Source of the DNA: a virus
Length of the DNA stretch: 49,942 nucleotides
Direction: 5' to 3' (one strand)
IMG/VR virus record: IMGVR_UViG_3300006917_000039
Span: 1 to 49,942 of that record
Shown here: positions 41,387-49,069 of the stretch, piece after piece
How positions within the stretch are numbered: the first letter of the stretch is position 1
Layout: the number at the start of each line of letters is the position of its first letter
Made by a program: the position numbers and the translations under genes
The notes under the pieces: generated by a model
Told to the model about the DNA's origin: nothing
Database searches by the model: none
Seen by the model: the letters and a program-made list of their open reading frames with translations, nothing else

Positions 41387-43950
41387 TGGCGACAAAGCCT
41401 AAGTCAACCCGTGAGCAAGCGCTGACTATTGCTCGCTATATCGGTTGCTCTGGCGCGCATCAGGACGACAAGGGGAATTGGTTGCCTTGCGCCGACTCAG
41501 AAACTATGACTCGGATTTCTGAAGAGGCATATGGGAAAAAGAGCGAAGGGAAGAAGCGACGGCGCAAGCGGCGCCTCTGGGAAGCAGAGAATGGCTATGA
41601 GCCTCTTGGTGAGCGTGGGATTACCAGCATTGACACTCTTCCTTCTGGTGGTCTGGTGGCAGGAAAGTCAGTAATCATTGGACGCGCCCTTCCTCGGCGC
41701 GGTGACCCCGATGTCTACGACGACCCAAATACTGCCCGACTTCGAGCCACGGCGCTTGGGTGTATTGGTATCGCTCGGCGTGTTACACCTGATAATGAGC
41801 GAGTCTGGACCCCGTGCACGAATGTTTCGGATTACCGGCGCCGAACTGGTCAGTCTGTCCTTGGACAACGAGATGAGATTCGTAAATTTGCAGAGCGCCT
41901 CCACGAAGTAGGCGGGCGTGGTTATACAGAACGTCGCCTGCGACGACGAGGCAAGCAGATTCCTTTTAACGAGATGCTTCTCAAGGAGGCTAAGCGGTCC
42001 TTTAGAAAGGCGCGCAAGGACCGCCTTGCAGCGACGCCATCTCTGCCTAAAGAGCGAATTCGTGGTTCTCAGAGAAATCCATCCGGCTCCGCATCATCGA
42101 CTTCTAGTGCGTCCGACATTGTCATTGACCAATCCACTGAAACTGCTCTGACGAATAAGGTTCGTGAGCATAACGATGCAATGCGCAAGGCCAATAAGCC
42201 GTCGTGGTCATTGACGACTGTTGCAAAACTTAAGGCTGTGTACCGAAGAGGAGCCGGAGCATTTTCTGTTAGCCACCGACCCGGCATGACGCGTGGTCAG
42301 TGGGCAATGGGCAGAGTTAACGCCTTCCTCAAGATTCTTTCGTCAGGTAAACCGGCAAGTTCAAGGTATGTCGGAGATAATGACCTGTTGGCACGCGACC
42401 ACCCATGGCGAAAAGGCGCCACTTCTTTATCTGATGCGGTTACAACAAAGTCTGGACTACGCACCATTGGAGAAATGGGTCGGCAACGATTCGCAAATGT
42501 TGTCGGCCGAAACGGTGAGCCTGTAGATGGTGATGGTGACGGATTCAGAACGAATCCGGCTACAGGCGAGGACAATGTGCCTGCTGTTCCGAAAACTATC
42601 TTGGACCTGTTTGCGCGCCTGAAAGACCCTGATGGCGGTTTTACGTTCTCGCTTGCTGGTAAAACGGACGTTAAATCTGGCTGGGCAATTGCTCGCAACA
42701 AGAACGGCATCAAGATTCCGGCAAACCGTGTATTTGATAAGGACGGCAATGTTACCGAAGAGGGCATTGATTATCTAGAAGCATTCCTTGAAATGCATAA
42801 AGAGAAGTTCCTCGCTAAGAAAAAGAATGGCAAACAAGTTGCTTTGGGTGCTTGGCATAACCCAGAAGACGGCATCATTTACTTCGATGTTTCGGATGTG
42901 TATGACAAGAAAATAATGAACTTGGAGCAGGCTAAGGCTGAGGCACTTCGTCAAAATCAGATTTCTCTTGCTGACCTAGATGTAATTACAAGGGCTAAAG
43001 AAGACGGCAACTGGGACGGAGCCTTCTACCCAGGTGGTGGTACGGGTAATGAAACGGTTCCGAACGGAATTTTCAATCCTTATTTGCAACATGTTAGGGC
43101 ACAAAATAAGCCTGACGAGGTTAATGCTTATGTTCCAAATGCGGACCTTGTAGAACAGAACGTAGAACGCGAAGATTTAAATCAATGGATTAGAGCCTTA
43201 GATAATCCTAAATATGCTGAACGTCGAAAAAAGATTAGTGAGTTATTAAAAGAGGGATACACAGATATAGAAGTTGGAAAAAAACTTAAAGAAACTCAAC
43301 AGGGTTTTATTGCCGCAATCCGTATGGTTGAAAAAATTCCTCATCCGCACCAAGAAACGAATAAACTTCCTTTATATGCTGCTAGGCGTATTAATGCATT
43401 AAAGCGTGATGAAATACTTGCTTATGTGCAGTCTGAAATTGATAAAGGTAATAAGTTAGAGTCTTTTGTATCAATTGCGCAACGTTTTGATATGCAGGTT
43501 GACGTGGTGGCTAGTCTACTTAAAAGCAAGTTCCCCGATGCATTTCCTAAGCGAGTACTAAAACCTAAGCCAAAAATAGCCAAACGGCGTGAGTTGGCTA
43601 AATTTATTGCTGGTGCGCGCGTTACAGATGAAATGTATCTCGGCGTTCAAAATAACATGATTGCTCTTTACAAGAGAGGATGGAACTTGGAGGAAATTGC
43701 TGCCAAACTAAATATTCCGGTCTCAGATATTCGTAACATTCGGAATCACGCAAATATTCGCGGACGTTGGCCTCAGAGACGGCCAATAGGGGCACTATCT
43801 GTTCCAGAACGGGAACAAATTGCAAAAAATCTTTTAGAAGATGGAATGACAATTGAAGAGTTTAGGAAAACTAGGAAGAGCAGTGCCATTTCGCTAGACC
43901 GCCTGCGTGAACTCGAACGAGAAGTGCGAAAAGCAAAGGCTAAAGACTAA
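41386..43950 (+). CDS. Large modular head-region protein with C-terminal HTH-like units, 854 aa
   Basis: N-terminus 'ARYIGCSGAHQDDKGNWLPC' and a second 'TALGCIGIARRV' Cys repeat. Residues ~265-335 ('VYRRGAGAFSVSHRPGMTRGQWAMGRVNAF' ... 'DNDLLARDHPW') are a module known from actinophage head proteins. Residues ~425-560 ('SGWAIARNKNGIKIP', 'ALGAWHNPEDGIIYFDVSDVY', 'GGGTGNE') resemble a domain of phage/plasmid polyvalent proteins. From ~590 come several HTH-like units: 'ISELLKEGYTDIEVGKKLKE', 'MIALYKRGWNLEEIAAKLNIP' and 'AKNLLEDGMTIEEFRKTRK'. This last part is AT-rich. A DNA-binding injected protein is possible. Confidence 0.65.
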   Translation: MATKPKSTREQALTIARYIGCSGAHQDDKGNWLPCADSETMTRISEEAYGKKSEGKKRRRKRRLWEAENGYEPLGERGITSIDTLPSGGLVAGKSVIIGRALPRRGDPDVYDDPNTARLRATALGCIGIARRVTPDNERVWTPCTNVSDYRRRTGQSVLGQRDEIRKFAERLHEVGGRGYTERRLRRRGKQIPFNEMLLKEAKRSFRKARKDRLAATPSLPKERIRGSQRNPSGSASSTSSASDIVIDQSTETALTNKVREHNDAMRKANKPSWSLTTVAKLKAVYRRGAGAFSVSHRPGMTRGQWAMGRVNAFLKILSSGKPASSRYVGDNDLLARDHPWRKGATSLSDAVTTKSGLRTIGEMGRQRFANVVGRNGEPVDGDGDGFRTNPATGEDNVPAVPKTILDLFARLKDPDGGFTFSLAGKTDVKSGWAIARNKNGIKIPANRVFDKDGNVTEEGIDYLEAFLEMHKEKFLAKKKNGKQVALGAWHNPEDGIIYFDVSDVYDKKIMNLEQAKAEALRQNQISLADLDVITRAKEDGNWDGAFYPGGGTGNETVPNGIFNPYLQHVRAQNKPDEVNAYVPNADLVEQNVEREDLNQWIRALDNPKYAERRKKISELLKEGYTDIEVGKKLKETQQGFIAAIRMVEKIPHPHQETNKLPLYAARRINALKRDEILAYVQSEIDKGNKLESFVSIAQRFDMQVDVVASLLKSKFPDAFPKRVLKPKPKIAKRRELAKFIAGARVTDEMYLGVQNNMIALYKRGWNLEEIAAKLNIPVSDIRNIRNHANIRGRWPQRRPIGALSVPEREQIAKNLLEDGMTIEEFRKTRKSSAISLDRLRELEREVRKAKAKD

Positions 43951-43979
43951 ATTGTGTAAAGCCTTACATAATATTACTA

Positions 43980-44008
43980 TTGCAATTCTTTTATAACTGC
44001 TGTATCAT
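43980..44008 (+). promoter_or_regulatory. Sigma-70-like promoter upstream of small ORF and capsid gene
   Basis: TTGCAA (43980-43985), 17-nt spacer, TATCAT (44003-44008), just after the stop of the 854-aa gene. This is the best-spaced -35/-10 pair I see in the window and sits right before the GAGGAGG of the next small gene. It could give the capsid gene a separate strong transcript. Confidence 0.6.
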
Positions 44009-44026
44009 TGATAGCGAGGAGGAATG

Positions 44027-44191
44027 ATGAACGAGAAAAAGAATAAGAACACTTCAGTCGCTCAGATATCTATTGGCGAGGACTACTACAATATGGACCG
44101 CGCCGAACGACGCGCGTTCTTGCGCTCTATTCTTGAAGGCATGTCGCCGAATGAAGAGGTTCGGTCGCGAGCATCCAAAAAGAGCAGTTGA
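44027..44191 (+). CDS. Small basic protein, 54 aa
   Basis: Begins MNEKKNKNTSVAQIS and continues 'DRAERRAFLRSILEGMSPNEE' to a basic end (SRASKKSS). A strong GAGGAGG and a promoter lie directly upstream, so it is very probably expressed. Of the two adjacent ATGs (44024, 44027) the second is better spaced. It lies 175 nt before the major capsid gene. Unknown; a small regulator or head accessory protein is possible. Confidence 0.6.
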   Translation: MNEKKNKNTSVAQISIGEDYYNMDRAERRAFLRSILEGMSPNEEVRSRASKKSS

Positions 44192-44366
44192 ATAATTAAG
44201 TAATTGTTAGACGCTTCGTCACATAACTGACAAAAAGTGAAGTAGTTACACTACGGGTTTTATTTGGTCTGTTATCTTGAAACTAGACGCGGTAACTGGG
44301 TGCTTACCTGAGCCTTATCGGTCAGACAACCAACACCAAATCAACCCTCTCTACCAAGGAGTAGAA
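44192..44366 (+). other. Capsid gene leader, non-coding
   Basis: No ORF of note. It holds a weak hairpin GTAGT-TAC-ACTAC (44242-44254) followed by GGGTTTTATTT, which could be a poor terminator, then the capsid AAGGAG at 44356-44361. I see no convincing -35/-10 pair here, so the capsid gene may be read from the promoter at 43980-44008 with a long leader. Confidence 0.4.
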
Positions 44367-45674
44367 ATGTCAGTAGACGAAAGCCGCCTCTCCGAATTGC
44401 AGTCCGCACTTCGGGCAAAGATGGCAGACAACAAGGCTATTGCCGATTCGTTCAAGATTGAAGACGGTGTCGTTCAGGTCTCCACCGACCAGAAGACCGC
44501 CTTCGACAAGAACATGTCCGACATCAAGGAAATCAAGAGCCTCATCGACGGAATTGAGTCGATGCGCGATGTTGAGCGTTGGGAGCGTCAGCCCGCTTCG
44601 GACTCGGTTGCAGCCGCAGCCGCAGCCGCTTCTGGCTTCACCTCTGGTCGCTCGGCGAAGTCGCTCGGCGAGATGTTCTTGGAGTCGCCCGAGTTCAAGT
44701 CGCTGAACGGTGGTCGCAATGGCGCCAACATGCCGTCGCCCTTCGTGCACAACGGAAGCGTCGCCAACCTCGGAATGAATGTCAAGGACATCTACTCGGC
44801 ACTGCCCTCGGGCACGCCGGGTTCGTTCGGTAACGTTCAGCGTGACCCGATTGTGGTTCCGCCGATGCGTACCCGTCGCGTTCGTGACCTGTTCCCGACC
44901 CGCACCACGACTGCCGCTGTGATTGAGTACTTCCGAATGACCGGCTTCACGAACGCCGCTTCGACCGTCGCCGAGCGTGACGGTGGCTCGTTCGCCCAGA
45001 AGCCCCAGTCAGGATTCACCTTCCTCGGCGCTCAGGCTCCGGTCCGTACCCTCGCCCACTGGGAAGCCGCCCACCGGAACGTTCTCGCTGATGAGCCGCA
45101 GTTGCGCTCCATCATCGACAACGAACTGATGTACGGTCTCCGTCTTGCTGAAGACGACCAGATTCTCAACGGTGATGGCACTGGCGAGAACCTTGAGGGC
45201 GTGCTCCAGACCTCGGGCATCCAGACCTACGACTGGTCGGATGGCGAGACTGTTCCGGTTGCCGACACCAAGGCTGACGCACTTCGCCGTGCGGCTACCC
45301 TCTCGTTCCTTGCGTACTACGAGCCGACCGGCATCGTTATGCACCCGAACGACTGGGAAGACATCGAACTCACCAAGGACATCAACGGTCAGTACCTCGT
45401 TGCCGTCTCGGTGGCGCTCGGTGGCGAGCCGAAGTTGTGGCGTATCCCGGTCGTTGAGACTCCGGCAATCACCGAGGGCACTGCGCTCATCGGTGCGTTC
45501 GGAACCGGCGCCCAGTTGTACGACCGTGAGCAGGCGAGCATCCGAATCTCGGAACAGCATGCTGACTTCTTCGTGCGCAACGCCATCGTCATCTTGGCTG
45601 AGCAGCGCCTCGCCCTTGCGGTGAAGCGTCCGGAGGCGTTCGTGAAGGTCACGTTCGACATGGCTCCGAGTTGA
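44367..45674 (+). CDS. Major capsid protein, HK97 fold, 435 aa
   Basis: ATG at 44367 is chosen because AAGGAG lies 6 nt upstream; the open frame runs 30 codons further without a site. N-terminal ~75 residues are a charged helix ('LSELQSALRAKMADNKAIAD', 'MSDIKEIKSLIDGIESM'), the delta/scaffold domain cut by the protease. The rest is a classic phage capsid family: 'IVVPPMRTRRVRDLFPTRTT', 'NELMYGLRLAEDDQILNGDG', 'GIVMHPNDWEDIELTKD' and 'QASIRISEQHADFFVRNAI'. Codon use is clearly GC-richer than in adjacent genes, fitting very high expression. Confidence 0.95.
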   Translation: MSVDESRLSELQSALRAKMADNKAIADSFKIEDGVVQVSTDQKTAFDKNMSDIKEIKSLIDGIESMRDVERWERQPASDSVAAAAAAASGFTSGRSAKSLGEMFLESPEFKSLNGGRNGANMPSPFVHNGSVANLGMNVKDIYSALPSGTPGSFGNVQRDPIVVPPMRTRRVRDLFPTRTTTAAVIEYFRMTGFTNAASTVAERDGGSFAQKPQSGFTFLGAQAPVRTLAHWEAAHRNVLADEPQLRSIIDNELMYGLRLAEDDQILNGDGTGENLEGVLQTSGIQTYDWSDGETVPVADTKADALRRAATLSFLAYYEPTGIVMHPNDWEDIELTKDINGQYLVAVSVALGGEPKLWRIPVVETPAITEGTALIGAFGTGAQLYDREQASIRISEQHADFFVRNAIVILAEQRLALAVKRPEAFVKVTFDMAPS

Positions 45675-45697
45675 TTCAGTTCAACCTGAAGTGAGGG

Positions 45698-45727
45698 AAG
45701 CCCCCCGAAAGGGGGGCTTTTCCTTTT
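45698..45727 (+). terminator. Strong rho-independent terminator after the capsid gene
   Basis: Perfect 9-bp stem AAGCCCCCC / GGGGGGCTT closed by a stable GAAA tetraloop and followed by TTTTCCTTTTC. It lies 23 nt after the capsid stop and separates capsid expression from the adhesion cluster. Confidence 0.93.
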
Positions 45728-45747
45728 CTAGCGTGACAGTCTCGTTG

Positions 45748-45753
45748 TATAAT
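45748..45753 (+). promoter_or_regulatory. -10 box (TATAAT) of the adhesion-gene cluster
   Basis: A perfect TATAAT 24 nt before the next ATG and just after the capsid terminator. The -35 region at 17-nt spacing is TTTCTA, a weak match. Terminator followed by promoter shows the fibre genes are an independent transcription unit. Confidence 0.6.
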
Positions 45754-45777
45754 TGGTTCATCATCTGAGGAGTTGAA

Positions 45778-46629
45778 ATGACGGTCTCTCAAACAACGCG
45801 TCTTGCCCTCTACCGCTGGAGCGAAGACTCGGATTCATTTACTCGTTCACAAATGGACGATTCTCATGCGAATCTTGAAGCGCGTGTAGCACGGTTCATC
45901 TCTGGAACCGTTCTTCCCGCTGGCGCCGCTCAGTATGCGCGCACATTGTTTTATAAGACCGATACTCAGAAACTTTACTATTACAACGCTGAGGATAATA
46001 CCGGTTCTTGGGTTGAGGTTATTGCTGACCTTCTAAGCGTTAATACGGTTAATGCTAAGGGTGACATTCTCGTCGGTACTGCTGATAACACTGTCAGCGT
46101 CCGGTCTGTCGGCACGAACGACCAGATTTTAATGGCTGACTCGGCTCAGGCAACTGGTTTGAAGTGGACGAAGACTCTGCCGACTTTTACCCTCACTACG
46201 CCAACGATTACCCAGCCGACTATTACGACCCCACTCCTTTCGCACCCACGAGAGACTTGGACAATTACTGGAACAACGCCCACCGGTACTCTTGATATTG
46301 ACCTAGCAACGGATACCAACTGGTACTTCACGACGGCGGCTTCGGGTAACCCAACGCTTAACTTCCGAGGCAATAGTGGTACCTCTCTTGATTCATGGCT
46401 TCCAACTACATCGTCTGTAACTGTTGCCGTAGCAATCACTCAGGGGGCAACTGCTTACTACCCATCCACGATTAAAATTGACGGAACAACGGTAACGCCT
46501 AAGTGGCAAGGTGGCGTTGCTCCGACCGCTGGTAATGCAAATAGCATTGACCTATATATCTTTTCAATTGTAAAGGTTGATGGAACTCCGACCTATGCGG
46601 TCTTCGGGTCGCAGACAAGGTTTGCCTGA
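45778..46629 (+). CDS. Tail fibre/adhesion-associated protein, 283 aa
   Basis: TGAGGAG lies 6 nt before the ATG. The start 'TTRLALYRWSEDSDSFTRSQMDDSHANLEARVARF' followed by 'TLFYKTDTQKLYYYNAED' is typical of phage proteins that link tail to adhesin. The middle has Thr/Ile-rich repeats ('TFTLTTPTITQPTITTPLL') and the end is a beta-sandwich-like domain ('ITQGATAYYPSTIKIDGTTV', 'NSIDLYIFSIVKVDGTPTYA') seen in cyanophage and pelagiphage structural proteins. It is followed 2 nt later by the polyglycine adhesin. Confidence 0.72.
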   Translation: MTVSQTTRLALYRWSEDSDSFTRSQMDDSHANLEARVARFISGTVLPAGAAQYARTLFYKTDTQKLYYYNAEDNTGSWVEVIADLLSVNTVNAKGDILVGTADNTVSVRSVGTNDQILMADSAQATGLKWTKTLPTFTLTTPTITQPTITTPLLSHPRETWTITGTTPTGTLDIDLATDTNWYFTTAASGNPTLNFRGNSGTSLDSWLPTTSSVTVAVAITQGATAYYPSTIKIDGTTVTPKWQGGVAPTAGNANSIDLYIFSIVKVDGTPTYAVFGSQTRFA

Positions 46630-46631
46630 GT

Positions 46632-48227
46632 ATGCCCTTACTTGGGTCAGCGTCCTCGTCTCGCTGGGCTGGTTTTACTAGTGAGACGTCTATGTATGCC
46701 ACTGGTGGAGACTCAATCTACGAGTACTCGGAGGGTGGCTTTACCTATCGCGCCCATGTATTTCTCTCATCAGGGAACTTCGTCGTTACGCGCTCTACTC
46801 CTACTGCTCTTGTTGAGTTTCTCCTAGTTGCAGGAGGCGGAGGCGGCGGCTCAAACGGTGGCGGAGGTGGTGGAGGGGGCGCTCTTAGTGGGTCCTTCAA
46901 CAATATTGCAATTGGTAGTTATCCGATAGTGATTGGTGCCGGAGGCGCTGCTAATTCTAACGGCTCTAACTCAACTTTTTATGGTTATACGTCAATTGGT
47001 GGAGGGTGTGGTGGGACCCCATATAACCCAGTAACAGGCGAAGCAACTTCTGGGCAATCTGGAGGCTCCGGTGGCGGTGGTGGAGGCACAAACGCAAATA
47101 AGACTCCTGGTGCAGGCGGTGCTAGAACTACTGGACAGGGCGTCGCTGGCTCGTCCGGCCTCACTGATGGAACAATTGCCTTCTCGGGTGGTGGATGCGG
47201 AAAGTATGGGTGTAGTGGCGGAGAAATAACTGGCGACTATGGAACTGGTGGAAATGGTGGTGCCTATAATCTCGTTTCGTATTTAGGTGGAGTAATTCGT
47301 ACTGTCTCTAATGGGGGTCTTGGGTACAATAGAGGAACGCCCACTAACGGCACCGCTAATACAGGTAACGGCGGCGGTTATGGACAAAGTGGCGGTTCAG
47401 GAATTGCCATCATTCGCTATCAAATCACTGGTCAGCCGAATCCTGCCCTATCTCCCGTCGCTTCTGCCGACCAAGTTGCCTATACAACTCCAGGTACGTA
47501 CTCGTGGACTTGTCCAACTGGAGTAACAAGCGTTTGTGTCGTCGCTGTTGGTGGAGGCGGAGGCGGACGTTCTACTGGCGGTTCTGGAGGTTCTGGTGGC
47601 GGAGGTGGAGGTCTCGGCTGGAAGAATAATATTTCTGTTACTCCCGGCCAGACGTATACAGTTGTCGTAGGCAGTGGTGGAACTGGTGGTAGTTCACCGG
47701 ACCCTGGTGGGACTTCGTACTTCATTTCGACCGCTACTGTTCGGGGGTTTGGTGGCAGCGCTGGTTCAACTGCTGACGTGAGTGGCGGTTCCTATACTGG
47801 CGATGGTGGTGGCGCAGGTGGAATTGGCACTTACTATTCAACTGGTTCTGGCGGTGGTGGTGGCGGTGCGGGTGGTTATACCGGCAACGGTGGCAATGGT
47901 TATGGAACTAACTACACTTCAGTTGCTGGGTCTGGTGGCGGAGGTGCCGGAGGTGCTTCAACCGGTGGCACCGTGGTCTCAGACGGTGGTGGTGGTGGCG
48001 TTGGCATTCTTGGCTCTGGTACAAGCGGTTCCAGTTATGGTCAGGGTGGCTCTGGTGGACAAAGCAGTAGCGAAGTGGGTCTCGGCAATGGAGGTCGCTA
48101 CGGTGGTGGTGGTTCTGGCAACGACACCTCATATTCGGCAGGTTCGCAGAATGGCGGCAATGGAGCCGTAAGAATCATCTGGGGCGATGGACGAGCATTC
48201 CCATCGACGGATACGACGGACGTATGA
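46632..48227 (+). CDS. Polyglycine-rich adhesin, 531 aa
   Basis: Two glycine-rich domains, each introduced by a hydrophobic strand: 'PTALVEFLLVAGGGGGGSN' (near residue 62) and 'CPTGVTSVCVVAVGGGGGG' (near 300), followed by long GGxGG / GGGGG runs separated by short variable Ser/Thr/Asn segments. Such polyglycine-rich proteins occur in phage tips, e.g. T4-like gp38-type adhesins where Gly runs form polyglycine-II helices and the variable loops touch the receptor. It is probably the host-range determinant of the rightward cluster. Two halves suggest an internal duplication. Confidence 0.75.
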   Translation: MPLLGSASSSRWAGFTSETSMYATGGDSIYEYSEGGFTYRAHVFLSSGNFVVTRSTPTALVEFLLVAGGGGGGSNGGGGGGGGALSGSFNNIAIGSYPIVIGAGGAANSNGSNSTFYGYTSIGGGCGGTPYNPVTGEATSGQSGGSGGGGGGTNANKTPGAGGARTTGQGVAGSSGLTDGTIAFSGGGCGKYGCSGGEITGDYGTGGNGGAYNLVSYLGGVIRTVSNGGLGYNRGTPTNGTANTGNGGGYGQSGGSGIAIIRYQITGQPNPALSPVASADQVAYTTPGTYSWTCPTGVTSVCVVAVGGGGGGRSTGGSGGSGGGGGGLGWKNNISVTPGQTYTVVVGSGGTGGSSPDPGGTSYFISTATVRGFGGSAGSTADVSGGSYTGDGGGAGGIGTYYSTGSGGGGGGAGGYTGNGGNGYGTNYTSVAGSGGGGAGGASTGGTVVSDGGGGGVGILGSGTSGSSYGQGGSGGQSSSEVGLGNGGRYGGGGSGNDTSYSAGSQNGGNGAVRIIWGDGRAFPSTDTTDV

Positions 48228-48234
48228 GATAGCC

Positions 48235-48666
48235 ATGGCACACTTTGCAAAAGTAAATTCGGAAAATACAGTTGAACAAGTTATTACAATTCCTGATTCT
48301 GAGGAATCTAACGGTCAGGCATTTATCAATAACTCATTAGGACTAGATGGTCGCTGGATTCAATGCTCCTATAATGAGTCCATTAGAGATGTATTTCCAA
48401 GTGCTGGATATCTTTATATTGAGTCGCTAGATATTTTTGTTGAACCAGCACCTAAGCCGTGGTTTATTTTGGACGATAACGGCTATTGGGTTTGTCCAAT
48501 TGGATTAACACCAGAAACGGGTGAGCCATTAACTGAAAGGCAGTGGCATTTTCTTGCTGTTGTATATGCTATTAAACCAACATTCCCCACTGATTTAGGT
48601 CCGTGGACCCCACGAAACGAGAAGCAATATGAAGAAGGGCTACAGAGAGCAAATCTCTCCAATTAA
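48235..48666 (+). CDS. Small structural/adhesion-linked protein, 143 aa
   Basis: ATG at 48235 (MAHFAKVNSENTVEQVITI) is chosen because this N-terminus is a common one in cyanophage and pelagiphage proteins encoded beside fibre genes; the frame extends 16 codons upstream into the adhesin gene without support. 'PSAGYLYIESLDIFVEPAPKPWFILDDNGYW' and 'YEEGLQRANLS' follow. AT-rich compared with the adhesin. Function unknown, probably a fibre accessory. Confidence 0.7.
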   Translation: MAHFAKVNSENTVEQVITIPDSEESNGQAFINNSLGLDGRWIQCSYNESIRDVFPSAGYLYIESLDIFVEPAPKPWFILDDNGYWVCPIGLTPETGEPLTERQWHFLAVVYAIKPTFPTDLGPWTPRNEKQYEEGLQRANLSN

Positions 48667-49018
48667 TTATTTCCCCGACGACCCCTCTAAGGAAGTTAAG
48701 CGGGTTACGTTTTTGAACGACACGGAGGATGTTGGTTTTCTTGACCTCTTCCTCACCGAAGACACTATGTACATCCTTTACCTTGAGGTTAAGGAGAAGT
48801 ATCGCGGGCAACGCTTTTTTGAATACATGCGCCCTGACAAGGAAGAGACTAAGGCGAAGTTCGTTCGTGAAAAGACTGTTTGGCTTAACATCAATCCGAC
48901 GATTGTTGAAAATGTCCCTGTTTACCTTGAATACAGACGCAAACTCGTCGCTGATGGCAAACTGCCTGCCTCAATGATTTATATGAATGGCTCCAAGTTC
49001 GGGATGGAGCAGACTTAG
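48629..49018 (+). CDS. Hypothetical protein, 129 aa
   Basis: MKKGYREQISPINYFPDD, then 'EVKRVTFLNDTEDVGFLDLFLTEDTMYILYLEV' and a charged helix 'RPDKEETKAKFVREKTVWL'. No recognised family. The start overlaps the previous gene by 38 nt; a later start is not obvious. It ends 51 nt before the secreted protein gene. Unknown function. Confidence 0.6.
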   Translation: MKKGYREQISPINYFPDDPSKEVKRVTFLNDTEDVGFLDLFLTEDTMYILYLEVKEKYRGQRFFEYMRPDKEETKAKFVREKTVWLNINPTIVENVPVYLEYRRKLVADGKLPASMIYMNGSKFGMEQT

Positions 49019-49030
49019 TTCATAGCCTTA

Positions 49031-49058
49031 TTGCCACTAGCCATTATTTGGATATTTT
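49031..49058 (+). promoter_or_regulatory. Possible promoter of the secreted PA14-type gene
   Basis: TTGCCA (49031-49036), 16-nt spacer, TATTTT (49053-49058), 11 nt before the GTG start. Matches are moderate and the leader would be very short, so it is uncertain. Confidence 0.35.
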
Positions 49059-49069
49059 ACAATTAGTAG

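Noticed and set aside
45009-45624. 183-aa minus and 159-aa plus frames
   Set aside because: Shadows of the GC-rich capsid gene.
46800-48180. Tandem GGTGGC-type repeats, possible CRISPR or microsatellite array
   Set aside because: They are codons of the polyglycine adhesin, with no constant repeat/spacer length.
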